From an uncultured Bacteriovorax sp. (GTDB lineage: Bacteria > Bdellovibrionota > Bacteriovoracia > Bacteriovoracales > Bacteriovoracaceae): a DNA stretch of 64,000 bases. Made by a program: the position numbers and the translations under genes. Numbering within the stretch: position 1 is the stretch's first letter; the number at the start of each line of letters is the position of its first letter. The stretch covers positions 248,001 to 312,000 of the forward strand of contig CAMLMH010000001.1 in the NCBI GenBank assembly GCA_946481315.1. The letters run 5' to 3'. Of this stretch, positions 35,167 through 43,545 are shown piece by piece. The notes below the pieces were generated by a model. It was not told the origin of the DNA. It did no database searches and saw only the letters and a program-made list of their open reading frames with translations.

Positions 35167-36249
35167 ATGAAAGATATGGAATGCCTTCGATTTGAAACTA
35201 AGTTTGATGACTACCTTAAGCGTTTATTAAAAGAAGCTGCTTTTAACCTGAAGCTGACCTCCTGGGATCAATCCTTATCAGATGATAATAATGCCCTGAT
35301 TGTGATGCTGGATCAGGATCACATTGATCATTGTAAAAAATTATTAAATCAGCGTAAGCAAAAAGTCATAATTGCCGTGAATGCCCGTCGCGACTTCAAG
35401 CTGATTAACGATTTGAAAAATGAACTGGAAAAAATTTTTGGCTTCATCGATCTCACTCAGGAAATTGACTATAATGTTCCATTGCTGAAGAACTACTCTT
35501 CTTTGATCTATCGTTCAGATTCAACTGTGCAGCTGGATAAACTGGCTGAGGATATGGAAAAACTCTATGAGTACACTAAGAGTGAACTCACAAGGGTCAA
35601 GGATCTGCACGACCGGCTGGTAAAAGTTCGCGTTGATAAACTCAAAGGCGTCACAATCACCAGTAAGTTTATGGCCGGTGAAAAGAGTGGTGGAGAGTTC
35701 TTCGATATGCTTCAAAGTGACCATGAAGTTCTATTTCTTTTGGCAGGAACAAATCATTATGTCGTCTCTTCGTTTATTCTAGCAGAGATGGAAGTATTAA
35801 AAATGTCTACTCCAACAACTTCTCTGCAGTCGCAATGTGACCATTTCGAGAAAATGATTATTAAGCATGCTGAAGAAAATGGAGCCGAGATCCATTATTG
35901 TCTAGTCACAGTTGATCTTAAAACGCTGCAAGCTCAAATGAAATTCAAAGGTGATGGTTTTTACAATCTTAACGGTGAAAGTCATCAGTTTGGATTACAA
36001 ACAAAAGTAAAGTTACGTCCTGGTGAAAAACTTCATCTTCTTTCTGAAGGAGCATTGAAAAATTTAAATGAGCTGAATCAAAAAACAACTGTGCCGCGTT
36101 TTTTCAAGGAGAATACTGAAAAGAACACGCGCGACCTGATCAATGAATTTTTCTTTGAGGTTTCCCGTAATAAAGCAGGACCATTTTTAAATTATGATGC
36201 CATTATGGCGGTCATCGAGATCGAAGCAAAAACTCTCTACCAGATTTAG
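35167..36249 (+). CDS. signalling protein with degenerate PP2C/SpoIIE-like domain
   Basis: A 360-residue cytoplasmic protein. The first ~110 residues have receiver-like alternation of strands and helices (ALIVMLDQDH, KVIIAVNARRDF), then a helical linker (KLAEDMEKLYEYTKSEL) and a C-terminal domain starting LKGVTITSKFMAGEKSGGEFFDML. This resembles the SpoIIE/RsbU phosphatase, but the metal-binding GGD is GGE (175-177) and the later acidic residues are not obvious, so it may be inactive. The ATG at 35167 has AGGA upstream; the earlier ATG at 35143 has no RBS. A terminator follows. Confidence 0.6.
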   Translation: MKDMECLRFETKFDDYLKRLLKEAAFNLKLTSWDQSLSDDNNALIVMLDQDHIDHCKKLLNQRKQKVIIAVNARRDFKLINDLKNELEKIFGFIDLTQEIDYNVPLLKNYSSLIYRSDSTVQLDKLAEDMEKLYEYTKSELTRVKDLHDRLVKVRVDKLKGVTITSKFMAGEKSGGEFFDMLQSDHEVLFLLAGTNHYVVSSFILAEMEVLKMSTPTTSLQSQCDHFEKMIIKHAEENGAEIHYCLVTVDLKTLQAQMKFKGDGFYNLNGESHQFGLQTKVKLRPGEKLHLLSEGALKNLNELNQKTTVPRFFKENTEKNTRDLINEFFFEVSRNKAGPFLNYDAIMAVIEIEAKTLYQI

Positions 36250-36256
36250 AAAAAAT

Positions 36257-36280
36257 AAGGCCCGCATTACTGCGGGCCTT
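36257..36280. terminator. bidirectional terminator
   Basis: AAGGCCCGC / GCGGGCCTT, a perfect 9-bp stem. On the minus strand it is followed by ATTTTTTC and ends the cgl operon; on the plus strand it follows the PP2C-like gene by 7 nt, with a shorter T-run. Confidence 0.82.
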
Positions 36281-36302
36281 TAAAGTTGAGCGGTTTCTTT
36301 TT

Positions 36303-37523
36303 TTATACAGCTTTGAACGCTTCTTCTAAATCATCAATCAGATCCTGAACATTCTCTATTCCTACCGATAAACGAATGAGGTTGTCAGTTAGGCCAATTG
36401 ATTCGCGAACTTTTTTAGGAACCGAAGCATGAGTCATGATCGCCGGATGTTCAATCAAACTTTCCACTCCACCTAAACTTTCAGCAAGAGCAAAAAGTTT
36501 TACTGTTTCAAGGAACTTGTTTGATTTTTTGATATCACCTTTTAGGAAGAAAGTGATCATTCCGCCGTAACCAAGCATTTGTTTTTTGGCAATGGCGTGT
36601 TGCGGGTGTGACTTTAAACCTGGGTAAACGACACGTTCTACTTTTGGGTGCTTTTCTAAGTATTGGGCCACGGCCATGGCGTTCTTTTCATGGGCTGCCA
36701 TTCTGATTGCCAGAGTTTTAACTCCGCGAAGAACTAGCCATGAATCAAAAGGGGATTGCGACGGACCGATGGAGTTTTGAAGGCGGAAGAGTTCTTTTCT
36801 GTGGTGGTCGTCATTCAACATAATACATCCACCGACAACATCACTGTGGCCGTTAATGTATTTTGTCATAGAGTGAAGAACAAAATCCGCGCCCAGAACT
36901 AATGGATTTTGAAAAATCGGACTCATGAAAGTGTTGTCAACAACCGTCAGCGCCTTTGCCTTTTTCGCCATTGCTGCGACTGCTGCGATATCAGTAATCT
37001 TTAAAAGTGGATTGGTTGGAGTTTCAAGCCAGATCATCGCCGGTTTAAAATCTTTGATTGCTTTTTCCAGTTTTTTTAGATCAGTCGTATCAACAAAACG
37101 GAAATTGTGAACGTGATTAAAAACTGTTGTAAATAAACGATAGGTTCCGCCGTAAACATCATCACCACAGATGATATTAGATCCTGGTGGAAGAAGGTGC
37201 ATCATCAGCATTTCAGCCGAAAGACCAGAAGCTGTTACGCAACAGTGCTTAGCTTGCTCCAGAGAAGCCAGACATTCTTCTAACCTTGTGCGCGTAGGAT
37301 TGTGTGAACGCGTATACTCATAGCCCTTGTGAACACCAGGGGATTCCTGAACATAAGTTGAAGTCTGGAAAATCGGTGGCATAATCGCGCCTGTTTCCTT
37401 ATCCGGATGACCGCCTACATGAATCACTCTAGTCGCGATATCCTGAAAAGCTGCTTCTTTGCTCTTAGCTTTTGTTTTTGTCTTTTTTTCCATACTTTTT
37501 TTTGTGCTTACTTTTTTCGTCAT
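36303..37523 (-). CDS. cystathionine gamma-lyase/synthase-type PLP enzyme
   Basis: Pyridoxal-phosphate enzyme of the Cys/Met-metabolism family, 406 residues, with a Lys-rich N-terminal extension of ~25. Seen: YEYTRSHNPTRTRLEECLASLE, GDDVYGGTYRLF, and the PLP lysine in LHSMTKYINGHSDVVGG. Sequence alone does not separate cystathionine gamma-lyase from gamma-synthase. Because it overlaps a cystathionine beta-synthase gene by 4 nt and lies with gshA, gamma-lyase action (cystathionine to cysteine) is the likely role. It is the last gene of the operon, before the terminator. Confidence 0.9.
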   Translation of the reverse strand: MTKKVSTKKSMEKKTKTKAKSKEAAFQDIATRVIHVGGHPDKETGAIMPPIFQTSTYVQESPGVHKGYEYTRSHNPTRTRLEECLASLEQAKHCCVTASGLSAEMLMMHLLPPGSNIICGDDVYGGTYRLFTTVFNHVHNFRFVDTTDLKKLEKAIKDFKPAMIWLETPTNPLLKITDIAAVAAMAKKAKALTVVDNTFMSPIFQNPLVLGADFVLHSMTKYINGHSDVVGGCIMLNDDHHRKELFRLQNSIGPSQSPFDSWLVLRGVKTLAIRMAAHEKNAMAVAQYLEKHPKVERVVYPGLKSHPQHAIAKKQMLGYGGMITFFLKGDIKKSNKFLETVKLFALAESLGGVESLIEHPAIMTHASVPKKVRESIGLTDNLIRLSVGIENVQDLIDDLEEAFKAV

Positions 37524-38902
37524 ACATTTTCTCTTTTTGCGATGAAGTTCAGAACATCAATATTTGTTAATAGATTTTTAAGTTTTCCGTTTTCCGTCAC
37601 AAGTACAACTTCTTTTTTCAGTAATGAGTCCTGAACATTGGCCAGAAGATCATTGATATCGACGACGCGATATGATTTGTTGTAAGCGAGGCTGACATTG
37701 TCTGAGAGTTTGAACTCACCTGTATATAGCGGTTTCAACAAGCTGTTCTCACTGACAATCCCTTTAATGATGTCCCCCTGGATAACCGGGAGCTGAGAAA
37801 CATTTTTATCTTCCATCATTTTAACTGCATCGCCGATGGTGGCATGATCGGTGATTGAGATTAATGGTTTATTGTTTTTTCCCAGGTCCGCAAGGAAATC
37901 TTTAATAATGACATTAAATGAAGAATCAATGTAGCCTTTGGCCATCATCCATTCATCATTGAAGATTTTTGAAGCGTAACGGTTACCTGAGTCGGGAAGA
38001 ACGACCAGAATTTTTTTCGGTTCTTTTAGCGTCTTAGCGTACTTAATTGCACCGACAACAGCAGCTCCTCCGGAACCGCCGGTATAGATACCTTCCTGTT
38101 TTAAAAGAGCGCGAGTCATCAGGAATGATTCCTTGTCTCCCACAACAACCCAGTCGTCGATGACTTTGAAGTCATAGTTTTCCGGAATGAAGTCTTCTCC
38201 GATTCCCTCTATGACGTATGAACGAGCGCCACTCAAATCTCCCGTGCGGGCATATTGAGCAACGATTGATCCTTCAACGTCGACCCCGACAGTTGTGAGG
38301 TTTGGCATTTTCGATTTCAGGTACATGGAAACACCAGTGATTGTTCCTCCTGTCCCGACACCGGCCATATAAACATCAAAGTCGCCTTTGGTTTGTTCGA
38401 AAATTTCCGGACCAGTCGTAGCGACGTGAGTTTCACGGTTCCAAAGGTTATCGTACTGGTTAACGTAGTATGAATTAGGGATTGTTTCTGCCAGTCTTTT
38501 TGAAACTGAATAGTATGAACGAGGATCTTCCGGCTCAACATCAGTAGGGCAGACTACAACTTTTGCGCCGAAAGCTTTTAAGTTGTTCACTTTCTCAATT
38601 GATTGTTTATCGGCCATAACAAAGATACATTTGTAACCGTTAACTGCGGCCCACATTGCAAGGCCAACACCAGTATTTCCCGAAGTTCCTTCGATAATTG
38701 TTCCACCTGGTTTTAATTTTCCGGCAGCAACGGCCCGGTCCATAATATATCCACCAATGCGGTCTTTACTTGATCCGCCTGGGTTCATAAATTCAAGTTT
38801 TACATAAATTTCTGATTCAACATCAGCTGCAACTTTGTTGAGTTTTACAATTGGCGTCCATCCAATGGCATCTAAGATATTTTTCTTAGCTCCGGTCATC
38901 AT
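37520..38902 (-). CDS. cbs: cystathionine beta-synthase with C-terminal CBS-domain pair
   Basis: Condenses homocysteine with serine to cystathionine, using PLP. The 460-residue protein has the PLP lysine in NPGGSSKDRIGG, the substrate loop EGTSGNTGVGLA, GTGGTITG, and a C-terminal Bateman module of two CBS motifs (TIGDAVKMMEDKNVSQLPVI near 360; NDLLANVQDSLLKKEV near 430), which in the human enzyme senses SAM. The CBS pair distinguishes it from plain cysteine synthase. RBS GGAG precedes the ATG. It is coupled by ATGA to the next gene, and the upstream gshA gene ends 12 nt before it. Confidence 0.93.
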   Translation of the reverse strand: MMTGAKKNILDAIGWTPIVKLNKVAADVESEIYVKLEFMNPGGSSKDRIGGYIMDRAVAAGKLKPGGTIIEGTSGNTGVGLAMWAAVNGYKCIFVMADKQSIEKVNNLKAFGAKVVVCPTDVEPEDPRSYYSVSKRLAETIPNSYYVNQYDNLWNRETHVATTGPEIFEQTKGDFDVYMAGVGTGGTITGVSMYLKSKMPNLTTVGVDVEGSIVAQYARTGDLSGARSYVIEGIGEDFIPENYDFKVIDDWVVVGDKESFLMTRALLKQEGIYTGGSGGAAVVGAIKYAKTLKEPKKILVVLPDSGNRYASKIFNDEWMMAKGYIDSSFNVIIKDFLADLGKNNKPLISITDHATIGDAVKMMEDKNVSQLPVIQGDIIKGIVSENSLLKPLYTGEFKLSDNVSLAYNKSYRVVDINDLLANVQDSLLKKEVVLVTENGKLKNLLTNIDVLNFIAKRENV

Positions 38903-38914
38903 ATTATTCTCTCC

Positions 38915-40138
38915 TTAATTAAGAACTTCTTTTATTTCATACGCAGAAGCAATCGTTGCCAGCCTTGCTATGACTGAATAAACGGCTTCCTTGTTTTTGT
39001 GGTCTTCAGCTGATTCCACTATTTCACCCATACAAAGTTTTCTGAAAACCATGCCGCGTGAATTTAAATTTCCGATAGCGTCCTTCTCACCATTGATACG
39101 CATAAATCCGCCTATACTTCTGCCATCAATCAGATAAATAGTAATTTCGGCGGGCTTGTCGTCGTATTTGATTATAGTTTCTACACCTTCTTGCACCAGT
39201 AGTGAGGTAAATTTTATGCTGTTTTTTCCCACGTCCATTTTGTTGCGGGTTTTGCGGTTCATATTAATAATTTCTTCACCGCTGCCAACCACACTTATTC
39301 CCATCCCATAAGTGCCCTGCGAGGCTTTCACAAAAACTTTGGAGCCGGGTTTTAATTCACTGATCAGATCATCAACCGCTGCACCTAATTTCTCCAGTCC
39401 ATTTTTATTTTCAAAGTCGACATCTTCAACTGCTCTGAATTTTGCCTGAATCAAATCAGGATTAATATCAAAGTGCGCGCAAAATTCATCAGCAACTTTT
39501 TTATAATAACTAAAGTGGATGTTCTTTTGGCGACGAAACCAGCCGATTTTGGGAGTCGGTGTAATTGGAGTCTTTATTTCATTCCAGTCAATGGGCCACG
39601 GATTAGACTGATCATTGTTGCAAATAATCAAATCCATTTTTTCACCGTTAACGAAAATCTGTCCGTCTTTGTGAGTCGCCTTACAGATAGTGAGCGGGGA
39701 TCCTGAATTGGAAGTTAAGCCCAGGCAATCATTCTGCTCTGGAAAAAGGGCCGGATCAAAACTTAAAAAGCGTACAGCATAACCTGCATCCGCAATCATC
39801 TTTCCCAATGTGGCCAGGTGATCGAGATACATTAAGTTTTTAGTGTGTGACTCCGGAAAAATCCCGATAAGTCTTGCTTCTGGATTTAATTTTTTTATGG
39901 TTTCACCAGCAGCTCTGGTTGCTTCTCTGTGATCAACGCTGCAAAGATTATTGAAACCTGCCGGATACATATTGTGATCAACCGGTGCATATTTAAATTT
40001 GCTCTCACGGATGTCGACACTTGAATAAAAAGGTATCGGAAGTGTCTGTTTTTTTTCTTCGATGTAGTTATTCACTACATCCCAGTTTTCGCAAACAAAA
40101 CTTTCGAGTTGTTCCTTATTATTGATCTTGTATTCCAT
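38915..40138 (-). CDS. gshA: glutamate-cysteine ligase, Acidithiobacillus type
   Basis: Makes gamma-glutamylcysteine from glutamate and cysteine with ATP. Starting at the ATG 40138 (MEYKINN), it is 407 residues and resembles the TIGR02049 class known from Acidithiobacillus ferrooxidans: NMYPAGFNNLCSVD near the N-terminus, IGIFPESHTKN, KIGWFRRQKNIH, and the ATP-site KVFVKASQGTYGMGI. No glutathione synthetase (gshB) is in the window, so whether full glutathione is made is not shown. It is directly downstream of two ArsA-like genes in the same transcript; the ArsA gene upstream ends 7 nt away. Confidence 0.85.
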   Translation of the reverse strand: MEYKINNKEQLESFVCENWDVVNNYIEEKKQTLPIPFYSSVDIRESKFKYAPVDHNMYPAGFNNLCSVDHREATRAAGETIKKLNPEARLIGIFPESHTKNLMYLDHLATLGKMIADAGYAVRFLSFDPALFPEQNDCLGLTSNSGSPLTICKATHKDGQIFVNGEKMDLIICNNDQSNPWPIDWNEIKTPITPTPKIGWFRRQKNIHFSYYKKVADEFCAHFDINPDLIQAKFRAVEDVDFENKNGLEKLGAAVDDLISELKPGSKVFVKASQGTYGMGISVVGSGEEIINMNRKTRNKMDVGKNSIKFTSLLVQEGVETIIKYDDKPAEITIYLIDGRSIGGFMRINGEKDAIGNLNSRGMVFRKLCMGEIVESAEDHKNKEAVYSVIARLATIASAYEIKEVLN

Positions 40139-40145
40139 GAATGTC

Positions 40146-41198
40146 CTAGTTGTTGGTCTTAAATTGTAAGGCCAGTCCCTTAACGTGCTCGAGTGGAGAA
40201 GGGTCATTAATTTCATGAAATTTTAATACTTTTGTGAAGTTTTTACTAGCAAAGTCGATGAGCTTGAGTTCCCGGGCAATCATTCCTGCTTTAAGTGTGG
40301 CCAGAGGGGAGTCAACCTTAGGGTTCCAGGTGTTTAAGAAGGGCATAAGGCACTTATTGATAACCACAAACAAATCCCGATGCATAAACTGCGCTGCCTG
40401 CTCTTTTAATAGTTGAGCTTCGTGCATTTTTTGCTGCTCAACTGATGTCACTAGAAACCAGTTCGAAAAGCTCTCCTTTCTTAGATCTTGCTGAAAGGCC
40501 AGCGCCCGTAAAAATGAGTCGCGGCAGCGATAAAGTGCCAGGACAGCGTCGATGAATTCCCGGACAAATTCTGCACCGGTTACATCCTCCAGATAACTAA
40601 GCAGCTTTTTAACTCCGCTTGAAATGACCATCGTGAAAATATTTTTTGACTTCTTCTCACCGTGGATACTCTTTCCCAGATATTCGAAAATTTCCAGAAA
40701 AGATTTATCGAAAAAATTTTTAATTTTTTCTGATGCTTCCAGAAAATCAATAAAGTGTTTTCCCGGTGGAGTGTCCAGAATAATAGTATCGTAATAGTTC
40801 TTTTCCAGCTGATATTGAACTTCGATAATGGACATGATTTCATTCATCCCACCATAGGGACGCGACAACGTCTTGATGATGTTGGTTTCGAATTCTTTTT
40901 CCAGTCCCTTCTCACTGGCCATTCGTCGCAAAGTGGCTCCTGGTGACATCAAAATTGCATCAAAAGACTGCGTTTGCTCGCCTCCGAACAACTCCAATGA
41001 AATGGAGCAAATCTCGCCATTATCTTTATCAGGCAAGCGCAGAATTTGCTTTAGACGCTTGGCCGGATCAATCGTGATCAGTAAAACCTTCTTTCCTTCC
41101 TGTGCGAGACTTAAAGCGCGCGATGTTGCAATCGTTGTTTTCCCCACTCCGCCCGTTCCGCAAAAAATTTCTACTTTTTTAGGAGGTAAATTGATCAT
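40146..41198 (-). CDS. ArsA/Get3-family ATPase, subunit without signature lysine
   Basis: A 350-residue P-loop ATPase of the ArsA/Get3 class. Walker A is CGTGGVGKTT (13-22), where the usual signature lysine (GKGG) is Thr. ITIDPAKRLKQIL and LDTPPGKHFIDFL give the switch regions. No transmembrane segments are seen. Members bind arsenite or guide tail-anchored proteins; mycobacteria have a similar fused or paired ArsA-like set. The gene overlaps the other arsA-like gene by 4 nt, so the two products likely form a heterodimer. Confidence 0.85.
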   Translation of the reverse strand: MINLPPKKVEIFCGTGGVGKTTIATSRALSLAQEGKKVLLITIDPAKRLKQILRLPDKDNGEICSISLELFGGEQTQSFDAILMSPGATLRRMASEKGLEKEFETNIIKTLSRPYGGMNEIMSIIEVQYQLEKNYYDTIILDTPPGKHFIDFLEASEKIKNFFDKSFLEIFEYLGKSIHGEKKSKNIFTMVISSGVKKLLSYLEDVTGAEFVREFIDAVLALYRCRDSFLRALAFQQDLRKESFSNWFLVTSVEQQKMHEAQLLKEQAAQFMHRDLFVVINKCLMPFLNTWNPKVDSPLATLKAGMIARELKLIDFASKNFTKVLKFHEINDPSPLEHVKGLALQFKTNN

Positions 41199-41998
41199 AC
41201 AAAGTCCTCCATAAGTGGTTGCAGTTCGGCGATGACTTTATCCTGACGATCATCATCAATATGTGGCAACGATTTGTGTTTTAAGACAACATTCTTTTCC
41301 TGGGTGAGCTTAGTCAGAAGAAATTCAGGTAAATCGTCTGGATTAATTTTTTCTTTCTCCAAATAACCAGTGAGAGAATCATTGATTACTATTTCCGGAT
41401 TAACATTAAGGCCATGTGTGTTTTGCTCTAATTCTTCTTTCAGGTCATTGGCTTCGCTTAGAGCGAGCTCTGTAGCGATTGCCACAATAAAAGTTTTTAA
41501 ACATTTAGGACTCGCCAGAAAATTCTGCATTCTTTCGATGTCTTTAACGATTAAGCCTTTGCCAAAAATCTGTTTAAAATTAGAAGAAGATTCAAACATA
41601 GTGAGAGCGTGCCCGGAAGCCGGTGAGTCCAGGACGATGGTTAAGCTGGGATCTCCTTGAAGCTCTTCTATGAGACGACCAAGTAAAATCATATGTCCCA
41701 GACCAGGAATCATCTGAAACAAAGATTTAAAAAAATGTGTTTTCATGATCCAGGAAGCTATGGTTTTAGAGTTAAGCTTCTTGGCAATGTACATTTCTGC
41801 ACTGGCCACAAGTTCTGTTTCCAAAACGGGCAGATTCAAAATGTCCCATAACTCAGGTTCTGCTGTCTGATAGAAACAATTATACCTGGCGTTTATTCCT
41901 TGCGCTTCCAGGTGCTTCGTCAGTGCCATTGCCAGGGACGTTTTACCCACACCACCTTTACCGGTGATTATATATAAGCGGTGTGGTGAGCGTGACAT
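41195..41998 (-). CDS. ArsA/Get3-family ATPase, subunit with signature lysine
   Basis: A 267-residue P-loop ATPase paired with the next gene. The deviant Walker A ITGKGGVGKTSLA (11-23) has the signature lysine that contacts the partner's nucleotide in MinD/ArsA-type dimers. The DSPASGHALTMF motif is present. It is shorter than ArsA proteins of E. coli R773, which are two fused halves, so this pair may be the split form. Its ATG immediately follows the stop codon of the upstream outer-membrane protein gene (TAA-ATG at 42001-41996), implying coupling. Confidence 0.85.
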   Translation of the reverse strand: MSRSPHRLYIITGKGGVGKTSLAMALTKHLEAQGINARYNCFYQTAEPELWDILNLPVLETELVASAEMYIAKKLNSKTIASWIMKTHFFKSLFQMIPGLGHMILLGRLIEELQGDPSLTIVLDSPASGHALTMFESSSNFKQIFGKGLIVKDIERMQNFLASPKCLKTFIVAIATELALSEANDLKEELEQNTHGLNVNPEIVINDSLTGYLEKEKINPDDLPEFLLTKLTQEKNVVLKHKSLPHIDDDRQDKVIAELQPLMEDFV

Positions 41999-42679
41999 TT
42001 AGTTGAACGTATATGAAGCCAATACCAGCAGCTTCATATAAGATCCTTCTAAGTCAGATCCGACTTCTTGTCGGACATCAAATGGGTCATGATAGTGAGC
42101 AATGACTCCGATGTTGGCCATATCATTAAGGCGAAGTTCTACTCCTACACCAAAGTTCATACCAAAAACTAATTGCGAGCGCGTTTCAGTAGGAACGCCA
42201 TTAAAAATACGTGTGGCTTCCGGAAGATAAAACCCAAAACCACCAAAAGCAAAAGGAGAGAAAGCGTCAAACTGAAATCCTTTCCCTTTTATGGCCAGAG
42301 CGAGTCCCTTAATTTCTACATCGCGATTAAGATATTCATGTTTTGACCAATGAAGGTTGGCCATAAAATCAAATGAATAGCTTGCGGAATAATTATAATA
42401 GAGATCAGGAGTAATTTTGTCTGAACCGTTATCGTGGAAGTCAGAACGCAGAAAAGTTTGACCAATACCGATACCGACTGAATGTTTGTTCAGATCATTT
42501 GGAATTCTATCAGCATTGGAGGAAGAAGGAATATCTTCGTTAACTCTTTGAGCTGTTTTATCGCTGGTGAGGGCCCCGATGTTTGGTTTCATCTGCTGGG
42601 CATTTGCGATTCCGAGAAATAAAACACCCGCCATGAAGACGGGTGCTATGATAACTTTTTTAAAATTTTTGCTAAGCAT
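41999..42679 (-). CDS. outer-membrane beta-barrel protein, function unknown
   Basis: A 226-residue exported protein: signal peptide ending IANAQ, an unstructured Asn/Ser-rich stretch, then amphipathic strands (SVGIGIGQTFLRSDF, YSFDFMANLHWSKHEY, VFGMNFGVGVELRL) with a final aromatic/asparagine LASYTFN, as in small 8-stranded barrels. I recognise no specific family. Its stop codon touches the ATG of the first ArsA-like gene, and phaR is 39 nt upstream. A barrel within an operon of cytoplasmic enzymes is unusual and may mark a common regulatory need rather than a physical complex. Confidence 0.7.
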   Translation of the reverse strand: MLSKNFKKVIIAPVFMAGVLFLGIANAQQMKPNIGALTSDKTAQRVNEDIPSSSNADRIPNDLNKHSVGIGIGQTFLRSDFHDNGSDKITPDLYYNYSASYSFDFMANLHWSKHEYLNRDVEIKGLALAIKGKGFQFDAFSPFAFGGFGFYLPEATRIFNGVPTETRSQLVFGMNFGVGVELRLNDMANIGVIAHYHDPFDVRQEVGSDLEGSYMKLLVLASYTFN

Positions 42680-42718
42680 TAAGTACCTTTTTTAAAAGAA
42701 GAACTAATGCTTAAAATT

Positions 42719-43093
42719 TTAGTTTAAAGTCGTTGTAGTTTCAATAGCTGAGTTCAATTCTGAATTCATGAAAGGAGCTTTAAATTCTCCTGATGAAACA
42801 CCAGCTGATCTCTCAAGTGCTTTGATGTGACCTGTAAAAGTCCCTTCTTCAGAGCGGATTACGCGCTTAAGAAGCTCTACATCTCCAGCTCTTGTTGATT
42901 TTTTCTCTTGATCAAAAAGAAGTTGGATTTGAGTGATGTAAGTGATGTCATTCTTAGTTTTGTTGTCGATAACCTGGATCTCATTTCCTTCGCGGATGAT
43001 TTGCGCGATCTCTTCTAGAGTCACGTAACAGCTCTGGTGAGTGTCATAAAGTTTTCTGTTCTGGTAACGCTTAATGATTCTTACGTCGCTCAT
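42719..43093 (-). CDS. polyhydroxyalkanoate synthesis regulator, PhaR-type DNA-binding domain
   Basis: A 124-residue protein whose N-terminal 65 residues, RIIKRYQNRKLYDTHQSCY and VTLEEIAQIIREGNE, are the PHB/PHA accumulation regulator DNA-binding domain. Members repress phasin and PHA genes and bind DNA and polymer granules. The C-terminal half is a short helical tail. No PHA synthase or phasin gene is in the window. In Bdellovibrionota this domain may have another role. It is the first gene of the minus-strand operon that runs through to cgl. Confidence 0.88.
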   Translation of the reverse strand: MSDVRIIKRYQNRKLYDTHQSCYVTLEEIAQIIREGNEIQVIDNKTKNDITYITQIQLLFDQEKKSTRAGDVELLKRVIRSEEGTFTGHIKALERSAGVSSGEFKAPFMNSELNSAIETTTTLN

Positions 43094-43545
43094 GTTATTT
43101 CCCCTATTTTATCGAGAGCGTTGTAGCTCTTACGAATTATTAACTCGAAACCCTTACCCGGAGGTTTTCTATCACAGAAAAGTCATACGAAAAGAGTCTT
43201 TTTTTCTTTTACAGTACTTTTTTCAGTGATCTCCGGGCGGTGAAAAGGTGATCAAAAAATTCAACCACTTACACCGCTCTTCCTGATTCTCTTACGAGCC
43301 CATCAGGTGAAGCCAGCCAGAAATAACAATATTAAAATAATGCTGTCAAACAAATTCCCAAACAATTTTTGGATGATTGATCTAAATTTTCAATTAACCA
43401 ATTAAATCAAGTACTAGACACAATCCAAAGGATAGGTTTTTTTGGCCGATCTCCAGGTTTTCGAGGCCTTTGATTAAAGCTTTTCACCGTAAAATTCGAA
43501 AAAGTTCCAGAAGGGAATAGTTCTCTTTCTTGCCCTGGAAGGCCT
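43094..43545. other. 452-bp intergenic region with stem-loops
   Basis: No gene seen. It holds the divergent promoters of phaR and the TPR lipoprotein and several inverted repeats: GCGGTG (43237-43242) / CACCGC (43272-43277); CCTGAT (43282-43287) / ATCAGG (43302-43307); and TTCCAG (43505-43510) / CTGGAA (43535-43540). The last one includes GGAAGG, the ribosome-binding site of the TPR gene, so it could damp translation. A small RNA is possible but unproven. Confidence 0.5.
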
